64,000 bases of DNA from Roseateles toxinivorans. Its GTDB lineage: Bacteria; Pseudomonadota; Gammaproteobacteria; Burkholderiales; Burkholderiaceae_C. Every line of letters starts with the position of its first letter. Position 1 is the first letter of the stretch. The stretch covers positions 544,520 through 608,519 of the forward strand of contig NZ_SNXS01000001.1 in assembly GCF_004362525.1 (NCBI RefSeq), read 5' to 3'. The notes under the pieces were generated by a model that searched no databases, had not been told where the DNA came from, and saw only the letters and a program-made list of their open reading frames with translations. Shown piece after piece: positions 46,150-54,923 of this stretch. The position numbers and the translations under genes were made by a program.

Positions 46150-48117
46150 CTAGAACCTCGATGTCATCGGTGCTTCACTCAGCAGACGATCCAGCGTCGC
46201 CACCAGCACTTGGGCATCGACCGGCTTGGACAGACATTCTCGAAAACCCGCGCCTATGGCGGTTTCTATCGATTGCTCATCCCCGTCTTCCGAGAGGAAG
46301 ATACAGGGTGTACGGGCAAGGTCTGGATCGCTCTGGATTGCACGGAGCGAGTCCATGCCTGACATGTCCGGAAGATGGCTGTCGACAATGATGATGTCGG
46401 GCCTGAGACGCTGTGCCGACTTGAGGCCATCTGCGCCGCTGCTGCAGCAAATCAGCTCAATATTCGGTTGTCCCTGCAGGTATATCTTCACGAGCTCAGT
46501 GCTGACTGGGTTGTCGTCGATGTACAGCACCCGACCACCGCCGAGGTCGCCATCAGCACGGCATGCTTCTAGCAAGGGCTCAACGCCGTCTCGCGAGACG
46601 GCCGGCAAATCCGGTGTGTCAGCCCTCGGCAGTACGAGGACAAAGGTGGAGCCGGTGGCAGGCTCGCTCTCGAGCAGCAGGTCCCCACCCATGCCTTGGG
46701 CCAGTGTGTAGGCGATCGCGAGGCCAAGACTGCTACCGCATGGCGGCGGCAGATCGGCTGGACTTCTTGCAACGCGGTAGAAGGGCTCAAACAAGTGGCT
46801 GAGATGCTTGCGCTCGAAGCCAATGCCACTGTCTTGCACGGAAATGGCGACGCGGCTTCCGGAGATGGACTTGCACTGCAGCCAGACATGCCCGCCGGGA
46901 ATGTTGTAGTCAAAGGCATTGGCCAGCAGATTGAGAAGGATTTGCCGCAGTCCTTGATAGTCTGCCCTTGCATAGAGAGTCGAATTGCCGATGTCGGCAT
47001 GCAGGGTCAAGCTCTGAGCTTGAGCCACGGACCGAAGCGATGAGGCCAGGTCTCGGACCATTCCGTGCACGTCGACGGCCGTCGCAATCAGCGGCGATCG
47101 GGCCTCGTGCAGCCGGTTGAACTCCATCATGTCGTGAACAAGGTGCAGCAACTGCCGGGCCGACTGCCGAACCTGTTTCAGCTGACCCCGGGACCGGTCG
47201 GACATCAGCGGCACTTCCCTGCGCTCGACGAGTTCGGTGAATCCCAGCATCGCCTGCAAAGGGGTTCTGAACTCCTGGCTGATGCGGGAAAGCATGTCCG
47301 ATTGGATAGTGGCGAGCTGCCTCTGCAGCGCCTCCTCGCGTTCTTCCTGCTCTTTTAGCCTGCGCTGAGTGACCTCTTGAACCGTCATGCAGCACCTTGC
47401 GGTGCTGCCGTCGTCCCAGCCCTCGATGGCGCCCTGCATATGGACCCATTTGATCTGGCCCGACTTGCTGATCACGCGGTGCTCGGACTCATAGGGCCCC
47501 GCGTCGTTGACGGCCTGCTCGTAGTTGAGCCTGACCATGGCGACGTCGTCAGGATGGGTCCAGGCCATCAGGCTTTCGTAGCGCAAGTCGACGTCATCGC
47601 TGGTGGCCTCGATGATGTCCAGGACTTCGGTCGAACAATACACCTGGCCTGTGGCCAGGTCGTGCTCCATGTAGCCTAGCTTTGCGATGCGCTGCATCGC
47701 AGCGCTGTGCCTTGCGATGCGCCCGGTCTCTATGTCGCGGCGCTTGCGCTCGGTGATGTCCGACTCGATGGCAACGTATTCCGTGATCGCGCCTCGATCA
47801 TCGCGTATCGGGCTGATGTTCATGGACACCCAAAAGGGATCGCCCGACTTCTTGTAGTTGAGCATCTCGACGTCCACCACTGCCTGCCCTTGGCGAAGCA
47901 GATCTCCGAGCTTGGTGGCCGAGGCTTGGCTTGTGCGAGGGCCGTGCAAAAAGGTGCGGGGGTTGCGACCCTTGATCTCGTCCAGTGTCCAGCCCGTTAC
48001 CTGGGTATAGGCAGGATTGACCCATTCGATCTCGCGGTTCCGATTGGTGACCACCACCATGTTGGTGGTGTTCTGAACAATCATTTCCAGTCGGCGGTAG
48101 TGGTCGGTGTTGGCCAT
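46150..48117 (-). CDS. Hybrid histidine kinase (PAS-PAS-HisKA-HATPase-REC) lacking the H-box histidine
   Basis: A 655-residue soluble protein: PAS (about 10-130), PAS (about 140-260), HisKA (about 270-340), HATPase (about 385-500) and a C-terminal receiver (about 530-650). The ATPase is intact (N-box LLNLLANAFDYN, DSGIGF, GSSLGLAIAYTLAQG), and the receiver has its Asp (IIIVDSHLPDMSG) and Lys (LSKPVD). The H-box, however, reads SRISQEFRTPLQ: the usual His is Q281 (codon CAG). It therefore cannot autophosphorylate in the normal way. Site B lies upstream. Confidence 0.9.
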   Translation of the reverse strand: MANTDHYRRLEMIVQNTTNMVVVTNRNREIEWVNPAYTQVTGWTLDEIKGRNPRTFLHGPRTSQASATKLGDLLRQGQAVVDVEMLNYKKSGDPFWVSMNISPIRDDRGAITEYVAIESDITERKRRDIETGRIARHSAAMQRIAKLGYMEHDLATGQVYCSTEVLDIIEATSDDVDLRYESLMAWTHPDDVAMVRLNYEQAVNDAGPYESEHRVISKSGQIKWVHMQGAIEGWDDGSTARCCMTVQEVTQRRLKEQEEREEALQRQLATIQSDMLSRISQEFRTPLQAMLGFTELVERREVPLMSDRSRGQLKQVRQSARQLLHLVHDMMEFNRLHEARSPLIATAVDVHGMVRDLASSLRSVAQAQSLTLHADIGNSTLYARADYQGLRQILLNLLANAFDYNIPGGHVWLQCKSISGSRVAISVQDSGIGFERKHLSHLFEPFYRVARSPADLPPPCGSSLGLAIAYTLAQGMGGDLLLESEPATGSTFVLVLPRADTPDLPAVSRDGVEPLLEACRADGDLGGGRVLYIDDNPVSTELVKIYLQGQPNIELICCSSGADGLKSAQRLRPDIIIVDSHLPDMSGMDSLRAIQSDPDLARTPCIFLSEDGDEQSIETAIGAGFRECLSKPVDAQVLVATLDRLLSEAPMTSRF

Positions 48118-48263
48118 CGGCTCAAGGCCTGAGCCTCGAGACTCAGCCAATGAGAGGCCGCGTTGTGGGCTGGCCTCAGATTCAAACTGCACACCGTGAA
48201 TCCGATGCGTTCGCGCGAGCCTGGGCACACGTGCCAAGCAGCATTACGACATACTACTTTTTA
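48118..48263. other. Leader of the histidine-kinase gene
   Basis: No gene is seen here. The stretch lies between the kinase start and site B and would be its 5' leader. The reading frame is open through part of it but has no homology or codon bias of its own. Confidence 0.4.
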
Positions 48264-48277
48264 GCGTACGCGAACGC
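48264..48277 (-). promoter_or_regulatory. Palindromic operator, site B
   Basis: On the minus strand GCGTTCGCGTACGC is followed by TAAAAA and preceded by ATT, nearly identical to site A (ATTGCGTACGCGTACGCTAAAA) with one mismatch in the palindrome. It faces the hybrid histidine kinase and, beyond it, the TetR gene. Confidence 0.55.
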
Positions 48278-48377
48278 AATAGAGGCGCTGGCGGATGGCG
48301 CCCCTCAATTGGGGGGCGCCCAGCGCTCCACGGCCGTGAATCTGAAGGCAGTTGAGCGCTGGTCCGAGGGTAACGAT

Positions 48378-48570
48378 CTCGACGAGGCGCAGCGTGCACG
48401 CAACCGCAACAAGTCCAAGGTTCGAGCGCGCGTGTAGCACGTCTTCGCAGTGGTCAAGCGGCTCTTGGGATTCAGCAAGGTGGGCAGCCGCGGTCTGGCG
48501 AAGAAACGCCAAGAGCTCGATCGTGACACTGGGGCTGGTCAATATCTATCTTGCGCGGGGACAGTTCCCT
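48378..48570 (+). pseudogene. IS5-family transposase C-terminal remnant
   Basis: The readable pieces are RNRNKSKVRARV, then after a TAG (48435-48437) in place of the expected Glu codon, HVFAVVKRLLGFSKVGSRGL in the same frame, then after a one-base shift near 48505, IVTLGLVNIYLARGQF. This is the conserved end of IS5-group transposases, where KVRARVEH is followed by a LGLVNIYLAR helix. One nonsense and one frameshift make it dead. The rest of the element is missing, so only its scar remains. Confidence 0.75.
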
Positions 48571-48835
48571 GCAGAACTCATGGCTGTCTGGGGTCATTCG
48601 CCGGGGCCCCTCATTGAGAGCCGGCGACTGACTGCGCCTCTGCGGCTTGCGTATCTGCGGGAAAGCCTCGCGCAGGAAGGGCAAGCATGCAGCGCCCGCC
48701 TGCGCCGGCAGACAGCAGTTGATGAGTTCAGCGCTGCTGCGCTGCAGCAACTCGCAATCGCTCAATCGCCTTCACATTTAGCCGAGTCAGATTCGACGAT
48801 ATGGCTGTGCATAGCAGCGCAACTTCATGATTTAA

Positions 48836-48849
48836 GCGTACGCGTACGC
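48836..48849 (+). promoter_or_regulatory. Palindromic operator, site C
   Basis: A perfect GCGTACGCGTACGC directly followed by CATAAT, a likely -10 box, and preceded by ATTTAA. It lies 153 bp before the chemoreceptor start and has the same orientation relative to its gene as sites A and B. Confidence 0.6.
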
Positions 48850-49002
48850 CATAATGTATCAACATCCGCATACCCCGATTTGCAGTCGTTCTGCGCAGTT
48901 TGGGGCCTGCCGGTTCGACACATATAAGGCGAGAGACAAATCCTGACCAATCAGGTCGCCCTGTAGGCCGCACTCCTCCATATTTGCAAAGGATCTCCGT
49001 CC

Positions 49003-50664
49003 ATGAACAATCTCAGAATATCGACCCGCTTGCTGCTGTTGATCGGACTGCTCTCGGCCATGCTGGTTGGTGTCGGCGGGCTGGGCCTCCTGGGCATCGG
49101 CAATTCCAACGAGGCACTGAAGTCGGTGTTTGAAGACCGCGCGATACCGATCGGTCAGCTCGGCGAGATTCAGGCCAATCTACTACGCAACCGGCTCGCC
49201 ATCGCCACAGCGCTTGTCACGCCGACACCCGAGGTCATCAGTGATCGCGCTGCGCAGGTCGAAGCCAACATAGCGACTATCGGCAAGATCTGGGATGCCT
49301 ACATGGCCACAAAGCTGACCCCCGAGACCGAAACACTCGCCAAGGCGTTTGCCGCCGACCGAAGGAAGTTCGTGCAGGAAGGCCTGCTCCCAGCAGTGCA
49401 GGCGCTGCGCGCCAACGATATCAAGGAGGCCCAGCGCGTGGTGACGGAGGCCATCCGCCCGCTGTTTGTTCCGGTGGAGAGGGGCATCGTGGCCCTCAAC
49501 AAGCTGCAGCTTGACGAGGCCCACAAGCAGTACACGGAGGCCGCTGAGCGCTATGTCGTGATTCGCGCAGTGTCGATCGCCTCCATCGTAGGCGGATTGT
49601 TGATCGGTGGGCTGTTCGGTTTGCTGATTGCGCGCTCCATCACCGTGCCGATGAACCGCGCCAAGTTGGCCGCCGAGCGTGTGGCCGACGGCGACTTGAC
49701 GGTGGATCTCAGCGGCGACGGCAAGGACGAAACGGCTGAGTTGCTGCGTGCGTTGGCCGGCATGAAGGACAACCTGGTACGCATCGTCAGTGGCGTGCGC
49801 AGCAATGCCGACAACGTGGCCACCGCGTCTTCTCAGATCGCGCAGGGCAACCTGGATCTGAGCCAGCGCACCGAGGAACAGGCCTCGGCGCTGGAGGAGA
49901 CTGCTGCGTCCATGGAGCAGCTGGGTTCCACTGTGAAGCAGAACGCAGACAACGCCAAACAGGCCAATCAGCTCGCGCTGAGTGCCAGCATGGTCGCCAC
50001 TCGGGGCGGCGAGGATGTCAGCAGAGTGGTCACTACCATGAGGGACATCAATGAATCAAGCAAGAAGATTGCCGACATCATCAGTGTGATAGATGGCATC
50101 GCGTTCCAGACCAACATCCTGGCGCTCAATGCCGCGGTGGAGGCTGCACGCGCAGGGGAGCAGGGACGCGGCTTCGCGGTTGTGGCCTCCGAAGTCCGTA
50201 GCCTGGCCGGCCGTTCGGCAGCGGCCGCAAGAGAGATCAAGAGCCTGATCACTGCCAGTGTCGAACGTGTGGAGCAGGGTACCGCCTTGGTTGGTCAGGC
50301 CGGTGTGACGATGACCGAAGTCGTCAGCTCGATCAAGCGGGTCACCGACATCATGGGCGAGATCACTGCCGCCAGCATTGAGCAAAGTGCCGGGGTGTCT
50401 CAAGTCGGCGAGGCTGTCAGTCAGATGGACCAGGTCACTCAGCAAAACGCGGCCCTGGTGGAAGAAAGTGCCGCGGCCGCCGAGAGTCTGAAGACTCAGG
50501 CTCTGCTGCTTGTTCAGGCGGTGGCGGTTTTCAAACTGAATGCGGGTGTATCGCATCGGGTCGACTTGTCAGCAGCGGCGGCATCTGCAGCACCTGCGGC
50601 GACGAGCCATGGGGCTCCCCAACTTCTTGGGGAAGGCCGACTAGAGGCCGAAAGGTCCTACTGA
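49003..50664 (+). CDS. Methyl-accepting chemotaxis protein
   Basis: A 553-residue chemoreceptor. TM1 (about 8-33), a periplasmic four-helix-bundle ligand domain, TM2 (about 186-210), HAMP, and a complete signalling hairpin with the tip [20 protein letters not shown]-type sequence and methylation helices ([20 protein letters not shown]). It appears intact, unlike the Aer remnant nearby. No C-terminal CheR-binding pentapeptide is visible. It is the single gene downstream of site C; its ligand is not known. Confidence 0.94.
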   Translation: MNNLRISTRLLLLIGLLSAMLVGVGGLGLLGIGNSNEALKSVFEDRAIPIGQLGEIQANLLRNRLAIATALVTPTPEVISDRAAQVEANIATIGKIWDAYMATKLTPETETLAKAFAADRRKFVQEGLLPAVQALRANDIKEAQRVVTEAIRPLFVPVERGIVALNKLQLDEAHKQYTEAAERYVVIRAVSIASIVGGLLIGGLFGLLIARSITVPMNRAKLAAERVADGDLTVDLSGDGKDETAELLRALAGMKDNLVRIVSGVRSNADNVATASSQIAQGNLDLSQRTEEQASALEETAASMEQLGSTVKQNADNAKQANQLALSASMVATRGGEDVSRVVTTMRDINESSKKIADIISVIDGIAFQTNILALNAAVEAARAGEQGRGFAVVASEVRSLAGRSAAAAREIKSLITASVERVEQGTALVGQAGVTMTEVVSSIKRVTDIMGEITAASIEQSAGVSQVGEAVSQMDQVTQQNAALVEESAAAAESLKTQALLLVQAVAVFKLNAGVSHRVDLSAAAASAAPAATSHGAPQLLGEGRLEAERSY

Positions 50665-50884
50665 AGAGATCCGGTCCACTGTCGCTGAGTCACTGAAGTC
50701 GTAGAGGAACAAGCCGGCGAACACTGGATGGGCCGTGCCGAGACTAGCGAGCGGTGGCACGGACTAGATGCCTGTTCAATGTCCATGGGCGAGAGCGCTC
50801 GCCGCACAGCTCTGCGTCGGATGCCTGCGCGCACTGTTTGTCGCGCTGCCGAACGCCAAGACCTTCGATGACTACGCCGCGTTG
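50665..50884. other. Gene-free region with possible insertion-sequence debris
   Basis: No intact gene is seen. A plus-strand frame ending at a TAG near 50917 reads LPNAKTFDDYAALLPW, which resembles the end of IS66-type transposases, but the evidence is weak. The stretch joins directly to the IS256 remnant. Confidence 0.35.
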
Positions 50885-51129
50885 CTGCCCTGGCGCAGCT
50901 TGGGGATCTTCAGCTAGACGCCGCCCGCACGGGTCTCCCAGGTACGTTCGCGAAAGCCGTTGCGGCTGTTCAGGCGCTCGGCGCTCTTCTCGTCGTAGCC
51001 AGCGCCGCAGCGCCCCTCGACATCGATCTCCATGAGGCGCTGGGCCATGAACTGCACCATCTGGCGCAGCACATCAATGTCAGCACCCTTCTCGGCGAGC
51101 TCGGCTAATGCGATAGTTGAGGCGGTCAT
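50885..51129 (-). pseudogene. IS256-family transposase N-terminal remnant
   Basis: From the ATG at 51129 the frame reads MTASTIALAELAEKGADIDV, MVQFMAQRLMEIDVEGRCG and RNGFRERTWETRAGGV, the standard N-terminus of mutator-type transposases. It then meets TAG (50916-50914) in place of an acidic codon, after which LKIPKLRQGS is still recognisable before homology ends. The sequence TTACACCACCTCCTGGGACA at 51221-51240 looks like part of the element's end. The catalytic domain is absent. Confidence 0.8.
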
Positions 51130-51305
51130 CGTGTATTCCTTGGATCAAGGCTGGTGGGTCGCACCTCAACCGTATCCGGATTCACGATGGCCACCCTCTA
51201 CAGGCCGCCTCGCTCAAGAACTTACACCACCTCCTGGGACATCACCCTCAGCACTCAATGTGCCAGCTCAGCGGACTTCGCTGAGCATGGCTTGTGCGAT
51301 GCCCG

Positions 51306-52388
51306 TCACCCGACCAACGCGGTCTGCCCGATCTGTTCCGCTGCGTTGATGGCTTGTGCAATATCGGCGGCCGTCAACGGGCGTTCGAAGTGGCCGATAT
51401 AGGGTGCGTTCATGGTGAGCTCAGCCACCTGCTGCTGCTCGGTCGCACTCAGCCTGGCACCAAGCTGAGCGGCAGTCACCGGCAGGCCGAGGCCCACCAG
51501 CCACGAGGCGTGCGCGCGCCGTTCCTCGTCGCTGCGCGCTTCGAGGCACAGCTGCACCAGCGAGCCGTACGCGACCATCTCGCCGTGCAGCGCCTCGGCC
51601 AGGGCCGGTATCGCGGTGAGCCCACGCAGCAGCGCGTGCGACAGCGAGAGGCCGCCGCTCTCGAAGGCCAGGCCGCTGAGCAACACGGTGGCTTCGATGA
51701 CTGCCTCGACCTCGAGCGTGACTTCCTTTCGCGACACGGCCGCCAGCGCCGCCGGCGCGTACTGCGCCAGCGCCGCGTGGCAGCGCTCGGCCATCACCAG
51801 CGCGACGTCCGGCGGCCGCCCGCCGAAGAAGTTCTTGCCGCCCGAGAGGGCGCATTGCCGAGCCTCATACCGCTTTGACACAGCGTCACCGATGCCGGCG
51901 CGGAAGAAGCGCAGTGGGGCCTGGACGATCACCTCGGTGTCGACCAGCACCAGGTCCGGATTGCGCGCGAGGTAGTCCACTGCGACCAATCGGTGGGCGT
52001 CGTCGTACAGCACGATCAAGCGCGAGGTGGGAGAGTCGTTGGAGGCCACGCTGGGCACGATGACAAGACGCGTGCCCAGCGTGCGGGCCACGCCCTTGGC
52101 GGTGTCGATGGTCTTGCCGCCGCCCAGCGCGATGAGGGTGTCGGCCTCGAGCGCAACCGCTTGCCCGGCCAGGTCGGCCACAGCTTCGCGGGTGCATTCG
52201 CCGCCGAAGCGCAGGCGCGGCAGTGATGGAGGCAACTGCGGGCCCACCGCCGCCTGCACGATGTCGTCGCTGACCAGCACCGGCCGTTGGGCGCCCAGCT
52301 CGGTCAGCATGTCGGGCAAGGACTTCAGCGCGCCCGGGCCTTGCACGTAGCGGCCGGGGAAGCCGATGATCCGCATCGCTTGTGTCAT
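51306..52388 (-). CDS. Glycerol-dehydrogenase-like iron/zinc alcohol dehydrogenase
   Basis: A 360-residue GldA-type dehydrogenase of the iron-containing alcohol dehydrogenase superfamily. NAD is bound at LIALGGGKTIDTAKGVA, and metal ligands are expected in GIGDAVSKRYEAR, GLSLSHALL and LHGEMVAYG. It should oxidise a vicinal diol or polyol to a ketone, or the reverse. It is the last of nine genes in the LacI-controlled operon, 3 bases after the SDR stop. The natural substrate is probably not glycerol itself, given the pathway around it. Confidence 0.85.
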   Translation of the reverse strand: MTQAMRIIGFPGRYVQGPGALKSLPDMLTELGAQRPVLVSDDIVQAAVGPQLPPSLPRLRFGGECTREAVADLAGQAVALEADTLIALGGGKTIDTAKGVARTLGTRLVIVPSVASNDSPTSRLIVLYDDAHRLVAVDYLARNPDLVLVDTEVIVQAPLRFFRAGIGDAVSKRYEARQCALSGGKNFFGGRPPDVALVMAERCHAALAQYAPAALAAVSRKEVTLEVEAVIEATVLLSGLAFESGGLSLSHALLRGLTAIPALAEALHGEMVAYGSLVQLCLEARSDEERRAHASWLVGLGLPVTAAQLGARLSATEQQQVAELTMNAPYIGHFERPLTAADIAQAINAAEQIGQTALVG

Positions 52389-52391
52389 TGT

Positions 52392-53162
52392 TCAGTTCTC
52401 CCAGGCGAAGTCGCGGCGGCCGCCGTCGATGCAGAGCAGCTCGCCATTGATGAAGGCGGCCTGCTGCGAACACAGGAAGGCGACCGAGGCGGCCACCTCT
52501 TCGGGCTTGCAGGTGCGGCCCACCGGATTCTGCCGAGCCAGCAGCGCGCGCATCTCGGGCGTGAAGCCGGCAATCAGCTCGGTCTCCACATAGCCCGGCG
52601 CCACCGCGTTCACTGTGATGCCGTGCGGCCCCGCCTCCTTGGCCAGAGTCCGCGTGAAGCCGGCAATGCCGGCCTTGGCGGCGCTGTAGTGGGCCACGCC
52701 GGGCCGGCCGCCACCGGTGAAGTTCATGCTGGAGGTGTTGACGATGCGGCCCCAGCCGCGTGCGGCCATCGGCGGAATCGCTTCGCGCGACCACAGGAAG
52801 GTGCTGTCCATGTGCACGCTGAGCATGCGCTGCCATTCGGCGAAGGGCAGGTCGCGCACCAGGTAGGCGGGCTTCACGCCGATGCCGGCGTTGTTGACCA
52901 GGATGTCCAGGCCGCCCAGGTCCTCGCAGATCTCGAAAACGAGGCGGCGCACGGTGGCCTCGTCCGCAGCGTTGCCGATGAAGGCGCTGGCCTGGATGCC
53001 CTCGCCGCGCAGTGAATCGACTGCGCTCGATGCCGCCGCAGCGTCGAGGTCTATGAGGGCGATCACGCAGCCCTCGCGCCCCAGCGCCTGCGCCTCGCAC
53101 AAGCCGATGCCGCGTGCGCCGCCGGTGATGACGGCGACCTTGCCTTGCAAGCCCAAATCCAT
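52392..53162 (-). CDS. SDR-family oxidoreductase
   Basis: A 256-residue classical short-chain dehydrogenase. The cofactor loop is TGGARGIG, followed by an acidic residue after strand 2 (ALIDLDAAA), suggesting NAD(H). The catalytic Ser is in NTSSMNFTGG, and Tyr/Lys are in YSAAKAG. Placed between permease and dehydrogenase genes, it most likely oxidises the imported sugar, polyol or hydroxyacid. Similar SDRs occur in the E. coli ygc cluster (YgcW). Confidence 0.88.
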   Translation of the reverse strand: MDLGLQGKVAVITGGARGIGLCEAQALGREGCVIALIDLDAAAASSAVDSLRGEGIQASAFIGNAADEATVRRLVFEICEDLGGLDILVNNAGIGVKPAYLVRDLPFAEWQRMLSVHMDSTFLWSREAIPPMAARGWGRIVNTSSMNFTGGGRPGVAHYSAAKAGIAGFTRTLAKEAGPHGITVNAVAPGYVETELIAGFTPEMRALLARQNPVGRTCKPEEVAASVAFLCSQQAAFINGELLCIDGGRRDFAWEN

Positions 53163-53166
53163 GACG

Positions 53167-54018
53167 TCAACCCTTTACGGCGCCTGCGGCCAGGCCTTGA
53201 ATGAAGTAGCGGCTGAGGAAGGCGAAGATGACGAAAAGCGGCGCAGCGATCAGCGTTGCCCCCGCCATCAGCTCGCCCCAGCGTGCATCGAAGGTGCCGA
53301 GGATGGAGGCCAGCCCCACCGGCAGCGTCTTGTTGGAGTCGCTGGACACCAGCACGAAGCTGAAGACGTAGTCTGTCCACGATAGCAGGAAGGCAAAGAT
53401 CGCCACGGTGACGATACCCGGCAGCGAGAGCGGCAGGACCACACGGATGAAGGCGCCCAGCCGCGTGCAGCCGTCCACCATCGCCGCCTCTTCCAAGTCA
53501 AAAGGCATGCCCTTGAAGAAGCCCCAGAAGAGCCAGACCCCCAGCGGCAGCGTCAGCGTGCAGTGCGCCAGCACGACGGCCAGCAGGTTGTCCGCCAGCC
53601 CCATGCGCGCAAAGATCGACAGCATCGGGATCGCCAGCAGCAGCGGCGGGAACATGTAGGCGTAGAGCATGCTGCCGACGATGATCGACTTGCCCGGCAC
53701 GCGGTAGCGCGTCACTGTGTACGCGATGACGATGGACAGCAGCAGCGTGATCACCACGACCGCCAGCGCCACCACCACGCTGTTCTTGAACTGCTGCGCG
53801 TAGTCGGTCAGCTCCAGCAGGGTCGTGTAGTTTTCGAACTTCCAGTCGATGCGTTTGGGGATCAGGTCGGGGGGCAGGAACAGGTCCTGCGGTGTGCGCA
53901 GGCTGGACACCACCATCCAGTAGATCGGGAACAGCGACCAGATGCACATGAGGCCTACGCCCAGCCACAAGGAGGTGCGAGCCCAGAAAGGCAGGCGCGC
54001 GAAGAGGGCTTCGCTCAT
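53167..54018 (-). CDS. Carbohydrate ABC permease, MalG type
   Basis: A 283-residue inner-membrane permease with six predicted helices and the EAA loop DLEEAAMVDGCTRLGAFIRVVLP that docks the ATPase. It belongs to the MalG/UgpE class. ATG at 54018 overlaps the stop of the first permease (ATGA). The reading frame continues upstream but that part lies within the other permease. With it, it forms the transmembrane channel. Confidence 0.92.
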   Translation of the reverse strand: MSEALFARLPFWARTSLWLGVGLMCIWSLFPIYWMVVSSLRTPQDLFLPPDLIPKRIDWKFENYTTLLELTDYAQQFKNSVVVALAVVVITLLLSIVIAYTVTRYRVPGKSIIVGSMLYAYMFPPLLLAIPMLSIFARMGLADNLLAVVLAHCTLTLPLGVWLFWGFFKGMPFDLEEAAMVDGCTRLGAFIRVVLPLSLPGIVTVAIFAFLLSWTDYVFSFVLVSSDSNKTLPVGLASILGTFDARWGELMAGATLIAAPLFVIFAFLSRYFIQGLAAGAVKG

Positions 54019-54902
54019 TTCTCCGCCCCCTTCTCGTCCAGCGGGAAGTACCAGAAGTAGATCGCGATCATCACCGAGAGCACCAGGAAGGAGAGCGTCG
54101 CCACCGCCGCGCCGCCGCCGACATCGAACTGGTTGAAGGCCTTGCGGTAGCTGAGGATGGGCAGGTGCTCTGTCGCGCCCAACGGCCCGCCCTTGGTGAG
54201 CAGCCACACGATGTCGAACTTGTTGAACATCCAGATCGAGCGCAGCAGCACGACCACCAGCAGCACCGGCTTGAGCATCGGCAGCGTCACATGCCAGAAG
54301 CGCTTCCAGGCGCCCGCGCCGTCCACCCGCGCGGCTTCGTACAGGCTGGCGGGGATGGACTGCAGGCCGGCCAGGAAGGTGATGGTGACGAAGGGTGTCC
54401 AGGTCCAGACGCTGGCGATGATGATCAGTAGCGCCGCCGAGACCGGATGGTCATACCAAGCCGGCCGCCCGAAGCCCAGCTGCTGGGCCCAGACGGTGAA
54501 GAGGCCGTAGGCCCCGTCCAGCAGCCAGTGCGTGGTGACGGCGATCACCACCGTGGGCAGCAGGTAGGGCAGGACCACCGCGCCGCGCACGAAGGCGCGG
54601 CCCCGCAGCGGCAGGTTGAGCAGTTGCGCGAAGCCGATGCCCAGCAACAGCTGCAGGCCCATCGCGATCAGCGCGAAGCCCAGGCCCAGCGCGAAGGCAT
54701 GCCAGAAGGCCGGGTCGGCCAGCACGCGGGTGTAGTTCGCCAGGCCCACCCACTGCCGCGCGCTGATGAAGGACTCCGCCTTGTAGAAGGAGAGCTCCAC
54801 CGCGTGCAGCACCGGTACGGCGATCAGGGCGCCGACCAGCAGGATCGAGAGCACAAAAGCGCCCAGGATCAGCCGGTCGGTGGGCGTCGTGAAATCACGC
54901 AT
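54015..54902 (-). CDS. Carbohydrate ABC permease, MalF/UgpA type
   Basis: A 295-residue inner-membrane permease. The EAA loop is SLYEAARVDGAGAWKRFWHVTLP. The N-terminus begins with a hydrophilic MRDFTTPTDRLILG then a first helix. It is the partner of the MalG-type gene with which it overlaps by 4 bp, and it follows the binding-protein gene by 21 bp. Confidence 0.92.
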   Translation of the reverse strand: MRDFTTPTDRLILGAFVLSILLVGALIAVPVLHAVELSFYKAESFISARQWVGLANYTRVLADPAFWHAFALGLGFALIAMGLQLLLGIGFAQLLNLPLRGRAFVRGAVVLPYLLPTVVIAVTTHWLLDGAYGLFTVWAQQLGFGRPAWYDHPVSAALLIIIASVWTWTPFVTITFLAGLQSIPASLYEAARVDGAGAWKRFWHVTLPMLKPVLLVVVLLRSIWMFNKFDIVWLLTKGGPLGATEHLPILSYRKAFNQFDVGGGAAVATLSFLVLSVMIAIYFWYFPLDEKGAEK

Positions 54903-54923
54903 AGCGTCTGCTCAAGCTTGCCG

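Noticed and set aside
48150-48437. 95-codon plus-strand frame over site B
   Set aside because: Only its last 19 codons have homology, and these belong to the IS5 remnant; the rest covers the promoter region.
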